This document shows positions 35,525 to 43,459 of a stretch of 64,000 bases of DNA, in pieces. Within the stretch, counting starts at the first letter, position 1. Each line of letters opens with the position of its first letter. The notes beneath the pieces are model-generated. The model did not search any database, had not been told where the DNA came from, and saw nothing but the letters and a program-made list of their open reading frames with translations. The stretch lies in the NCBI RefSeq assembly GCF_006363955.1, contig NZ_CP040948.1, positions 1,178,001 to 1,242,000 on the forward strand, given 5' to 3'. The position numbers and the translations under genes were made by a program. The DNA comes from Methylophilus medardicus (GTDB lineage Bacteria; Pseudomonadota; Gammaproteobacteria; Burkholderiales; Methylophilaceae).

Positions 35525-35577
35525 TGGTTGAGCAAGAACAGTGCTTGACCAGTAGTAGCAACACCAGTGGTTGTTAC
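35525..35577 (+). repeat. Two consecutive hairpins between hupB and tRNA-Val
   Basis: GGTTGAGCA / TGCTTGACC (35525-35550, two G-U pairs) and GTAGCAAC / GTTGTTAC (35555-35577, one G-U pair), each with a seven-base loop. The second ends exactly where the tRNA begins. Neither has a T tract. They may guide processing of a hupB-tRNA transcript. Confidence 0.5.
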
Positions 35578-35653
35578 GGGTGCTTAGCTCAGTTGGTAGA
35601 GCGTCGCCCTTACAAGGCGAATGTCAGCGGTTCGACCCCGTTAGCACCCACCA
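35578..35653 (+). tRNA. tRNA-Val (anticodon TAC)
   Basis: 76 bases. Acceptor GGGTGCT / AGCACCC, anticodon loop CTTACAA, T loop TTCGACC, discriminator A and encoded CCA. Confidence 0.96.
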
Positions 35654-35768
35654 AACAAATAAAATTAAGAGTGCGAGGTATGCGCTCTTAATTTTTTAAG
35701 TGACTCAGTACTTAAGAATTCACTTTAACAAGTTGATCTAAGTGCTGATTAATAAGTAAAAAAATTAG

Positions 35769-35796
35769 TTGATTTTATAAAAAACGATGTTATAAT
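35769..35796 (+). promoter_or_regulatory. tRNA-Asp promoter
   Basis: TTGATT (35769-35774), a 16-base spacer and a perfect TATAAT (35791-35796), about 20 bases before the tRNA. Confidence 0.7.
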
Positions 35797-35815
35797 TTCG
35801 GCTTATTGATTACCG

Positions 35816-35892
35816 GGAGCGGTAGTTCAGTTGGTTAGAATACCGGCCTGTCACGCCGGGGGTCGCGGGTTCGAGTCCCGTCCGCTCCGCCA
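35816..35892 (+). tRNA. tRNA-Asp (anticodon GTC)
   Basis: 77 bases. Acceptor GGAGCGG / CCGCTCC, anticodon loop CTGTCAC, discriminator G and encoded CCA; G73 is an aspartate identity element. Confidence 0.96.
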
Positions 35893-35897
35893 AAATA

Positions 35898-35926
35898 AAG
35901 GCCCTGATATTTATCAGGGCCTTTTT
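35898..35926 (+). terminator. Terminator after tRNA-Asp
   Basis: AAGGCCCTGATA / TATCAGGGCCTT stem with T5 following. Confidence 0.9.
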
Positions 35927-35950
35927 CTTTTCTAGTAACTCAGCATACTC

Positions 35951-36045
35951 TGTCTAAACATCGTTTGTATGCTGCGCTCGATGTCTGAACATCGTTTGTA
36001 TGCTGCGCTCGATGTCTGAACATCGTTTGCATGCTGCGCTCGATT
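35951..36045. repeat. Three-copy tandem repeat, 31-base period
   Basis: Units begin at 35958, 35989 and 36020. Each contains ACATCG ... CGATGT (six-base inverted arms, 15-base spacer) separated by TCTGA or a variant. The third copy has one T-to-C change in the spacer and is cut at CGAT. It lies between the tRNA-Asp terminator and ppiD. The rest of 35893-36271 (about 380 bases) shows no gene apart from the ppiD promoter. Confidence 0.85.
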
Positions 36046-36226
36046 TTATGACTGCATGGATTGCATGGTTGATCAAGATCATCCTTTTAAGCTTTCACAA
36101 GCGCTATTGTTATTGGCCAAAACATCATGCGTTCAACATTATCAAGCTAAGTAAATTGCGTGGGCACTTGCAACGCTTTTACACCGCACTGGTCTATGCT
36201 TCAATACGGCGTATTTGGCGGGTTTA

Positions 36227-36235
36227 TGGTATAGT
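36227..36235 (+). promoter_or_regulatory. Candidate extended -10 promoter of ppiD
   Basis: TG-G-TATAGT at 36227-36235 with no clear -35. The transcript would start near 36242, 30 bases before ppiD. Confidence 0.45.
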
Positions 36236-36271
36236 TTGCCGTTGAAAAAATCAGGTAACGGAAACGATAAA

Positions 36272-38170
36272 ATGTTGGAAGCATTAAGAAAATACACGCA
36301 AGGATGGATGGCAAAAATCATTCTGGCACTGATTGTGGTGCCGTTTGCATTGTTTGGGATTGACTCTTATTTGAACCAGGCAGGCGGGCAGGTGGCTGTG
36401 GCTAAAGTCGATGGCCACAAAATCTCATTACAAGAGTTTTCTAACTCGGTTGAGAATGCACGTAACTACATGCAGTCGCAGGGGCAAAAAGTTGATCCCG
36501 CGATGTTAGAAAGTCCTGCTTTCAAGCAGTCGGTGCTTGACGGGATAATCACTCGCCGTTTGGTAGAAAGTGCTATTCAGGACTATCGCTTTAAAATTAG
36601 TGATGAGCAATTGAGTCAACACGTGCTGGGTATGCCTGAGTTTCAGACCAACGGTAAATTTTCTGAAGAGACTTACAATCAGCTGTTAACCCAAAACAAA
36701 CTGACCCCTGCCAAGTTTGAGCAAAGCGTACGCAAGGATCTGGCTGTGCAGCAAGTACGTGATGGGTTGGCTAATCTGGTATTCATGCCTAAAAAAGTGG
36801 CTGAGCAATCATTGATGTCAGAGTTTGAGCAACGAGAAGTGACTGTCGTTGATGTTAAGGCTGCGGATTTTATCAATCAGGTGACTGTGACACCAGCGCA
36901 GGTTCAAGCTTACTACAACCAGCACAAAACAAAATTTATTGCCCCGGCAAAAGTGAAGTTGCAATTTGCGCTACTAACCGCTGCAGGATTGATGTCGCAG
37001 GTAAATGTGACTGACGAGGAAGTAAAACAGTTTTATGACGAAAATGCCGCTAAGTTACAGGGCGATGAACAGCGTCAAGCCAGTCATATCTTGATTGGAT
37101 TTAGTAGTTCTGCAACGCCCGCTGAAAAAGCGGCTGCCAAAGATAAAGCTGAGGGCATTCTTAAGCAAGTGAAAGCCAATCCAAAAAGCTTCGAGAAACT
37201 GGCCATTGAAAACTCACAGGATACCGGCTCAGCGAGCAAAGGTGGCGACTTAGGCAGTTTTGGTCGCGGTGCGATGGTGAAGCCATTTGAAGATGCAGCT
37301 TTCTCAATGAAAGTGGGTGATATCAGTAACTTGGTAGAGTCAGAGTTTGGTTATCACATCATCAAGTTGACTGGAATCACTGGTGAATCTTCAGACTTTG
37401 CCTCTGTGAAGTTGAAGTTAAAAGCTGAGTTGCTGTTCCAAAAAGCACAAGCCAAATATGCTGAATTGGCTGACGATTTTGGCAATACGGTGTATGAGCA
37501 ATCTGGCAGTCTGGACCCCGTCGCTAAAAAGTTTAACGTGCAAGTGCAAACTTCCCCGGCCATGAGCAAAGAAGAAATCACTAAGTTCTTTAAGAGCGAT
37601 CGTTTTGCAAGTTTAGTGTTCTCGGATGAAGTGTTAAAAGAGAAACGCAATACTGAAGCGGTAGAAGTCTCACCAAATAATTTGGTGGCTGGTCGTATTG
37701 TCGAATATACGCCGGAAGCGCCTCGCAGCTTTGACGAGGTGAAAGGGCCTATCGAGACCTTGTTGAAAGCAGAAGCAGCGAGCAAGCTAGCACAGCAAAA
37801 GGGCGAGGCCTTGTTAGCCGATCTTAAAACTGGCAAAGCGGTGAATGCTGACTGGATTACGCCAGTGACTATTGATCGCAGAAATGCCCAAGGCTTGAGT
37901 GACGGCGTAATGAAGCATGTATTTAAAGTGAGTTCACATACATTGCCAGCTTATTATGGCTTTAATGAGACGAACAAAGGCTATACCGTGATTAAAGTGA
38001 TTGCGGTGACACAGAAGCTCAAGGATCAACCGGACGTCGCTGAGAGAGCGTTTAAAGCGTATCAGGCTGCCCTGGGGGATGAAATGTCGCATGCCTATGT
38101 CGGCTCCCTCAAGGCCAAGAAAGATATTCAATTCAACGCAAAAGTATTGTTATCTAAAACAAACGAATAA
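36272..38170 (+). CDS. ppiD: Periplasmic folding chaperone PpiD (SurA/parvulin-like)
   Basis: 632 residues anchored in the inner membrane by one N-terminal helix (MAKIILALIVVPFALFGIDSYL). SurA_N-like segments are followed by a parvulin domain at about 240-350 (QASHILIGFSS, GGDLGSFGRGAMVKPFEDAAFS, ESEFGYHIIKLTGI) and a C-terminal region. It assists folding of exported proteins near the Sec translocon. The start is ATG 36272; an in-frame extension from 36215 precedes the transcription start and is rejected. A terminator follows. Confidence 0.93.
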   Translation: MLEALRKYTQGWMAKIILALIVVPFALFGIDSYLNQAGGQVAVAKVDGHKISLQEFSNSVENARNYMQSQGQKVDPAMLESPAFKQSVLDGIITRRLVESAIQDYRFKISDEQLSQHVLGMPEFQTNGKFSEETYNQLLTQNKLTPAKFEQSVRKDLAVQQVRDGLANLVFMPKKVAEQSLMSEFEQREVTVVDVKAADFINQVTVTPAQVQAYYNQHKTKFIAPAKVKLQFALLTAAGLMSQVNVTDEEVKQFYDENAAKLQGDEQRQASHILIGFSSSATPAEKAAAKDKAEGILKQVKANPKSFEKLAIENSQDTGSASKGGDLGSFGRGAMVKPFEDAAFSMKVGDISNLVESEFGYHIIKLTGITGESSDFASVKLKLKAELLFQKAQAKYAELADDFGNTVYEQSGSLDPVAKKFNVQVQTSPAMSKEEITKFFKSDRFASLVFSDEVLKEKRNTEAVEVSPNNLVAGRIVEYTPEAPRSFDEVKGPIETLLKAEAASKLAQQKGEALLADLKTGKAVNADWITPVTIDRRNAQGLSDGVMKHVFKVSSHTLPAYYGFNETNKGYTVIKVIAVTQKLKDQPDVAERAFKAYQAALGDEMSHAYVGSLKAKKDIQFNAKVLLSKTNE

Positions 38171-38188
38171 CTTCGAACCGTAAGATAA

Positions 38189-38216
38189 AAAGGAGGGCTT
38201 AGCCCTCCTTTTTTGT
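38189..38216. terminator. Terminator between ppiD and the DUF1294 gene
   Basis: AAGGAGGGC / GCCCTCCTT with A and T runs on either side; serves both convergent genes. Confidence 0.9.
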
Positions 38217-38239
38217 TGTCAATGCTTGCAAAAATTGAA

Positions 38240-38536
38240 TCAAAGCAAAGTACGCCCTAAATCATGCTCTGCAATGAGCCATGCAATTGCTGCACAGTGT
38301 AGTAAAACGGTTAGCCAAAAAACCACTTTAAAAACACGTTTTTGTGTTTTGTGGCGAAACAGTTGTTGGGCCACGATAGCGCCCGGCCACCCTCCGAGCA
38401 ACGCTAAGAGATGAAGCGTTGTTTCAGAGACACGCCTTTCTTTCTGGCGGGCCGCTCGTTTATCTAGATAATAAACAATGATGGTGATTAAGTTTAATAA
38501 TAGATAAAAACAAAATAACCATGCTGGCAGTGACAT
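38240..38536 (-). CDS. DUF1294 membrane protein
   Basis: 98 residues. The conserved core DKRAARQKERRVSETTLHLLALLGGWPGAIVAQQLFRHKTQK is characteristic of DUF1294. Hydrophobic helices lie on both sides (LFCFYLLLNLITIIVYYL and VFWLTVLLHCAAIAWLI), predicting a small inner-membrane protein. In many bacteria this domain is fused to a cold-shock domain; here it stands alone. Function unknown. No partner gene is close. Confidence 0.88.
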   Translation of the reverse strand: MSLPAWLFCFYLLLNLITIIVYYLDKRAARQKERRVSETTLHLLALLGGWPGAIVAQQLFRHKTQKRVFKVVFWLTVLLHCAAIAWLIAEHDLGRTLL

Positions 38537-39001
38537 GTGAATCGTAGAGTTCCTCTGGTAGCATTCGGTGTATGCATTAAACGCTGCATAAAGGGCAAAG
38601 GTCGCATGCGAATGGGTTTATTCAACTTGCTGAGTCTTGAAAGGATTGGTCTTTAGCCATCACTACCTAGTGCCAGCAAACATTCAAATGTGGTCGTTAA
38701 AATGTGAATGATGAGCTCGGCTCTAATGAGTCATTATTGAAACCTTAGGACCCAGAGCCTTACGCGACAATCTACTATAAAAATTTTATAATCATTTAAT
38801 ATATTATTCATTAAAAAATTTAATAACTATTTAATTCATATATTTATGATTTTTTCGTACACCTTAAAAATAATATTTTAATTATTTTATGCGCCTTTAA
38901 AGTCCGCACTTATTAGATGATTCAAAGCTGAACAGTTTTTTAAACGCGCTCGCTCGTTTTGAAGTCAGCGCATTCATACTGATGCAGAGTCTCATATTCG
39001 T
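38537..39001. other. Long intergenic region with a strongly AT-rich block
   Basis: No gene was found. From about 38773 to 38890 the sequence is almost pure A/T (for example AATATTATTTTAATTATTTTA-like runs on both strands), unlike the surrounding sequence. It may hold a curved-DNA or nucleoid-protein site, or be a remnant of acquired sequence. Confidence 0.5.
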
Positions 39002-39036
39002 AAAAAAAGCCTGAATCTTTCGATGCAGGCTTTTTT
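39002..39036 (-). terminator. Terminator of the fabI operon
   Basis: AAAAAAGCCTG / CAGGCTTTTTT, 12-base loop, 18 bases beyond the fabI stop. Confidence 0.85.
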
Positions 39037-39053
39037 GCGTTTTAGGTCTGAAT

Positions 39054-39839
39054 TTAATCGATCTGACCTGCAGCAGTAATGTTCATTCCGCCGTCTACAT
39101 AAGTAATTTCACCCGTTACACCTGAAGCCAAATCACTGCAAAGGAAGGCAGCAACGTTACCGACTTCATCAATGGTGACATTACGGCGCAACGCGGCATG
39201 TTTCTCGTTAAAACCAATCATTTTGTCGAAGTCTGCAATGCCTGAAGCAGCCAATGTTTTGATTGGACCTGCAGACACCGCATTGACGCGGATACCGCGT
39301 GGACCCAAACTCTGGGCCAGGTAGCGGACATTGGCTTCAAGGCTTGCTTTTGCAACACCCATCACGTTGTAGTTGGGCATGGTGCGCTCAGCGCCCAGAT
39401 AACTCAACGTGAGTAAGCTGCCGTTGCGACCTTGCATCATCGGATACGCAGCTTTCGCCATCGCAGAAAAGCTATACGAGCTGATGTCATGCGCGATGTG
39501 AAAATATTCACGACTGATATTGTCGAGATAGTCGCCAGCCAAGGCTACTTTTGGCACAAATGCGATGGAGTGAACCAAACCGTCCAAGCCATCCCAGACT
39601 TTGGCTAGCTCAACGAATAGGTTGTCGATTTGTGTGTCTTCTGCCACATCACATGGCAAGACGATATTCGATTCGAAGTCGGCAGCTAAATCACGCACAC
39701 GGTTTTCGTGTTTGTCGACTTGATAGGTGAATGCCAGCTCAGCGCCTTGACGCTTCATTGCGGCGGCAATGCCATAAGCAATTGATCGGTTGCTTAGCAG
39801 ACCGGCAATCAGAATTTTTTTTCCAGCAAGAAATGCCAT
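39054..39839 (-). CDS. fabI: Enoyl-[acyl-carrier-protein] reductase (NADH) FabI
   Basis: 261-residue short-chain dehydrogenase fold. It reduces trans-2-enoyl-ACP in the last step of fatty-acid elongation. [19 protein letters not shown] is the FabI-type nucleotide loop. The catalytic pair is Tyr-x6-Lys in YNVMGVAK, with another conserved Tyr in [14 protein letters not shown]. It is the last gene of a run that also includes a substrate-binding protein and two ABC permeases. Confidence 0.97.
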   Translation of the reverse strand: MAFLAGKKILIAGLLSNRSIAYGIAAAMKRQGAELAFTYQVDKHENRVRDLAADFESNIVLPCDVAEDTQIDNLFVELAKVWDGLDGLVHSIAFVPKVALAGDYLDNISREYFHIAHDISSYSFSAMAKAAYPMMQGRNGSLLTLSYLGAERTMPNYNVMGVAKASLEANVRYLAQSLGPRGIRVNAVSAGPIKTLAASGIADFDKMIGFNEKHAALRRNVTIDEVGNVAAFLCSDLASGVTGEITYVDGGMNITAAGQID

Positions 39840-39875
39840 GCTTGTTCCTGTTTGGTAGGTAGTTAGTTAAATCGG

Positions 39876-40700
39876 TTAGCGTGTGGAGTTGGCGCGCGGG
39901 TCAAACACGTCACGCAAACCTTCGCCGAGCAGATTATACCCTAACACAGTAATTAATATGGCAAGTCCGGGGTAGAGCGACAGCCACCAAGCAAACTGGA
40001 TATATTCTTTGCCATCTGTCAGGATGTTGCCCCAAGAAGCTTGCGGAGGCTGCACGCCTAGACCAAGAAAGCTCAACCCAGATTCGAGCAATACGGCGCT
40101 GGCGATGCCCAGCACCACGCTGACCAGTACGGGTGTCATACTGTTTGGCAGGCAGTGTTTAAAGATGATACGCCAATCACGCGCACCCAGTGCGGAGGAC
40201 GCCGTGACAAATTCCCGTTGCGTCAAACTCAGAAACTCTGCTCGGACCAAGCGGGTGACGCTCATCCAGGAGGTCAGACCAATGACAATCATCACGTTAG
40301 TAATTGATGGGCTTAAAAACGCAATCACCGCCAGAATCAAGAAAAAGCTCGGGATGGATAGCATAATGTCGACTAGACGCATAATTAGCGTGTCTACCCA
40401 ACCACGATAGTAGCCCGCCAGTGCGCCGAGGATCACGCCGATGACGGTAGAAATGCCGACCGCGACCAGTCCGACCAGTAAGGATACGCGTCCGCCAAAC
40501 AGCATGCGGCTCCAGACATCACGGCCTAAACCGTCCGTGCCCATCCAATGTTCGCCTGAAGGTGCGACTAGAATTTGTTTGACTTGAATCGCATCCGGGT
40601 CATAAGGCGCAATCCAGGGGGCAAGCAAGGCCAGCAATAAAATAATGCCAATCAGACACAGTCCGCTAAGTGCTAAAGGGTTTTGCAAGATTTTTCGCAT
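39876..40700 (-). CDS. ABC transporter permease, OppC/DppC type
   Basis: 274 residues with about six membrane helices. The N-terminal ALLAPWIAPYDPDAIQ, GTDGLGRDVWSRMLFGGRVSL and the ABC-contact loop REFVTASSALGARDWRIIFKHCLPN are family features of dipeptide/oligopeptide inner-membrane permeases. It pairs with the upstream OppB-type permease. Thirty-five bases separate it from fabI. Confidence 0.92.
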   Translation of the reverse strand: MRKILQNPLALSGLCLIGIILLLALLAPWIAPYDPDAIQVKQILVAPSGEHWMGTDGLGRDVWSRMLFGGRVSLLVGLVAVGISTVIGVILGALAGYYRGWVDTLIMRLVDIMLSIPSFFLILAVIAFLSPSITNVMIVIGLTSWMSVTRLVRAEFLSLTQREFVTASSALGARDWRIIFKHCLPNSMTPVLVSVVLGIASAVLLESGLSFLGLGVQPPQASWGNILTDGKEYIQFAWWLSLYPGLAILITVLGYNLLGEGLRDVFDPRANSTR

Positions 40701-40713
40701 AAGGGTTTTCTGC

Positions 40714-41739
40714 TTAACGTTGTGGCATTACGCCCCGGCGTAATCGAGGATCGGCCCAAGCGTAAGCGAGATCTGCAAGCAAGTTGCCCATCAAGGTTAG
40801 CGCTGATCCAATCGTTAAGATGCCCATGACCACTGGGAAATCGCGCATCATGACCGCTTCATAAAAAAGCTTACCCATGCCAGGGATAGCGAATATGGTT
40901 TCAGCAATGACCGAACCGCCAATCAAACCCGGTAAAGATAAACCAACCAACGTAATCAGCGGTAGCAGGGCATTGCGAAGCGCGTGGCGATAGGTCACGG
41001 TGCAGTCACTCAGCCCTTTGGCACGTGCGGTGGTGACAAAGTCTTGGCTGAGGACATCCAGCATGCCGTTTTTAACAAACATGGTGACACCGGCCAAGCC
41101 TGTGATTGCCGGAATCACCACTGGCAAAAACAAGTGCATGAGTAGATCCTGAAAACGTTGCCAAGTATCCAGCTGTGCATAATTAAGACTGTGCAAACCA
41201 GAAATCGGGAACCAGGGATGAATCACGCCTAACCAGTACATCAGCAACAGCGACAACCAGAATCCCGGAATAGAAAAACCAATAAAATTAAACAAAGTGA
41301 TCGAGCGGTCTTGCCAATGCCCGTAACGTTTGGCGGCGATCACACCCAGCGGTACCGCCAGGGTAAGTGTAAGCAATAGGCCAATGACATTCATGGTGAG
41401 GGTCACAGGCAGTGCCTCTTGAATCATGCCCGCTGTGGTGTTGCCATCTTTATCCGTCTCTTGCCAAAATACTGGCTTTTGATGGCTAGCAAACGAATGA
41501 CCGAAATCTAAGTGCGCGATACGTTCAAGCCACAAGCCATATTGAACAATGATGGGCTTATCCAAATGGTAGAGCGCGCGTAACTTTTGACGAGACTCTT
41601 CGGATGACTTGGGGTCGAAAGCTGCCTCGGTGCTGGTAATGTCACCTGGTGCCAGATGCATGATAAAAAACGAAATCAGACTGATGCCGATCAACATCGG
41701 TATCATCCATAAAACGCGTCTGATCAGGTAATTTAGCAT
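40714..41739 (-). CDS. ABC transporter permease, OppB/DppB type
   Basis: 341 residues. The typical N-terminus MLNYLIRRVLWMIPMLIGISLISFFIMHLAPGD and the cytoplasmic loop QDFVTTARAKGLSDCTVTYRHALRNALLP are present, with about six helices. It forms the permease heterodimer with OppC. It starts two bases after the binding-protein stop, so it is co-translated. No ATPase subunit follows. Confidence 0.93.
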   Translation of the reverse strand: MLNYLIRRVLWMIPMLIGISLISFFIMHLAPGDITSTEAAFDPKSSEESRQKLRALYHLDKPIIVQYGLWLERIAHLDFGHSFASHQKPVFWQETDKDGNTTAGMIQEALPVTLTMNVIGLLLTLTLAVPLGVIAAKRYGHWQDRSITLFNFIGFSIPGFWLSLLLMYWLGVIHPWFPISGLHSLNYAQLDTWQRFQDLLMHLFLPVVIPAITGLAGVTMFVKNGMLDVLSQDFVTTARAKGLSDCTVTYRHALRNALLPLITLVGLSLPGLIGGSVIAETIFAIPGMGKLFYEAVMMRDFPVVMGILTIGSALTLMGNLLADLAYAWADPRLRRGVMPQR

Positions 41740-41741
41740 GC

Positions 41742-43385
41742 TTATTCTGCCTGTATTTGTGGGCGTCTGTAGGGCTCAGGAATAAACCATTTTTGTGAGT
41801 CATAACCCACACCTGCCGGTGGCACCGGGTTCATAATGCCCTGCACGCGCTTGTGTATGGCGGTGAGGCCATAGCCAGCGGAGAGGTAAACCAACGGGCT
41901 GTCCTCATAAAGCACTTTGGCAAATTCATGATAAATATCCATGCGCTTTTCAGGATCAAATTCAAGGCGCCCCTGTTCAAGTAGTTGATCCACAACTGGG
42001 TTGTGATAGCCAATAAAATTAAATTGTCCGGGATTTTGCTGGCTAGAATGCCAGATATTGTATTGGTCAGGGTCTAGCCCTAAGCCCCAACCCATCACCA
42101 CCGCGTCGAAGTCACCAGGCTTAATAAAGTTGGTCAGTAAACTGGCCCATTCCAATGTGCGAATACGCGTATCGATCCCAACTTCTTTTAAGCGACGCTG
42201 AATAATCACCGCCGTTTTTTCACGTTGCTTATTGCCTAGATTGGTCAACATCTCAAAAGACAGTGTTTTGCCGTCACGCTCCACATACCCATCGCCATCG
42301 CTATCTTGATAGCCAGCTTCTGCCAGTAATTGCTTGGCTTTGGCTGGGTCGAATGGGTAGGGGGTCAGTTGCGGATTGCTCCATCGGGTGCCTGGTTTGT
42401 AGGGCGAGGCAATAGCGATTCCTAGGCCTAAATAGACGCCGTCAATAATCTCTTGTTTGTCGATGGCGTAGTTGATCGCTTTGCGTATGCGCACATCGTC
42501 AAAGGGCTTGCGCTTGAGATTAAAGCCGAGGTAAGTGTAACTATTGCCTAATTCTTTATATTGGTTTAATTGAGCTTGTAATGCCGGGCGGGATGGAATG
42601 ATGCGCGCATAAGTGATCGGATCCATGTTCATGCTATCGATGTTATCGGCCATTAATTCAAGAAACTGCGCGGCCGGATCTGGAATAATCCGCTCGACCA
42701 GCGTATCAATATTCGCCGGGCCCAATACTGACTTAGGGTTCTTTTCTAGCTTGAGGTATTCGCCATGTCGCCATTCTTTTAACTGATAATAATGGCTACC
42801 TAATGGTTTTTGCGCAAAGCTAGTGGTGTGAATGTCTTGACCAGCCAATTTGTGTTTAGGCAAGACTTGCAAACTTGCCCAACTTTCTAATGCCGGCGCA
42901 AATGGTTGCGAATAATGCACAATGAATGTTTGTGCATCCGGAGCCTCGGCTTTTGTGACCAACTGGTAATCCGAGGCATACGGGCTGTGTGTTTTTTCAT
43001 CAGTTACCAGTTGCCAGGTGAACAACACATCTTCACTGGTTAATGGTTTGCCATCTGCCCACTGTAGGCCAGATTTTAATTTGAAGGTAATTGTTTTGTT
43101 ATCGGCAGCGACTTGCCACGATTCAGCTAACTCACCGGCCAAATCTAAATTTTGATTGTACTTTAACAGTGAATTAAACAAATACGCGCCAATCGCAAGC
43201 GAGGCAGACTCTCCGGCCACCATGCCTATCATGCTGCTAGGATCTGACGGCATTGCGCTAATCAGTGTGCCACCCGTTTGCGCAGGGGTTATGTGGGCAA
43301 ACGTTTGGTTGTTTTGTCGGCCACTGTCTGCGCCGCAAGCGACGAGCGCGCCACACAACAAGCTGATAATGACACGATGGGTCAT
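41742..43385 (-). CDS. Extracellular substrate-binding lipoprotein, SBP_bac_5 family
   Basis: 547 residues. The lipobox LLCGALVAC predicts a lipoprotein. The solute-binding fold includes YNQNLDLAGELAESWQVAADNKTITFKLKSGLQWADGKPLTSEDV, typical of oligopeptide/nickel-binding proteins. ATG 43385 is used because AGGG lies upstream and it gives a standard lipoprotein signal; an in-frame ATG at 43442 would add 19 residues without improving it. It heads the binding protein-oppB-oppC-fabI run. Confidence 0.92.
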   Translation of the reverse strand: MTHRVIISLLCGALVACGADSGRQNNQTFAHITPAQTGGTLISAMPSDPSSMIGMVAGESASLAIGAYLFNSLLKYNQNLDLAGELAESWQVAADNKTITFKLKSGLQWADGKPLTSEDVLFTWQLVTDEKTHSPYASDYQLVTKAEAPDAQTFIVHYSQPFAPALESWASLQVLPKHKLAGQDIHTTSFAQKPLGSHYYQLKEWRHGEYLKLEKNPKSVLGPANIDTLVERIIPDPAAQFLELMADNIDSMNMDPITYARIIPSRPALQAQLNQYKELGNSYTYLGFNLKRKPFDDVRIRKAINYAIDKQEIIDGVYLGLGIAIASPYKPGTRWSNPQLTPYPFDPAKAKQLLAEAGYQDSDGDGYVERDGKTLSFEMLTNLGNKQREKTAVIIQRRLKEVGIDTRIRTLEWASLLTNFIKPGDFDAVVMGWGLGLDPDQYNIWHSSQQNPGQFNFIGYHNPVVDQLLEQGRLEFDPEKRMDIYHEFAKVLYEDSPLVYLSAGYGLTAIHKRVQGIMNPVPPAGVGYDSQKWFIPEPYRRPQIQAE

Positions 43386-43459
43386 TGACGGAAGCCCTGT
43401 CGAGCAAATATAAGGCGTGTCTGACAATAATCGATGCGTCATGGCTTGGCGAGAATGAT

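Noticed and set aside
36069-36082. Near-perfect FNR-type box (TTGATCAAGATCAT) upstream of ppiD
   Set aside because: Nine of ten positions match, but about two such matches are expected by chance in 64 kb. A TATTGT at 36105-36110 has class II spacing, yet it leads to no gene start nearby.
36000-36245. An 81-codon frame starting in the tandem repeat
   Set aside because: It begins in repeat DNA, lacks a ribosome site, and runs across the ppiD promoter. The product is basic and resembles no protein I know.
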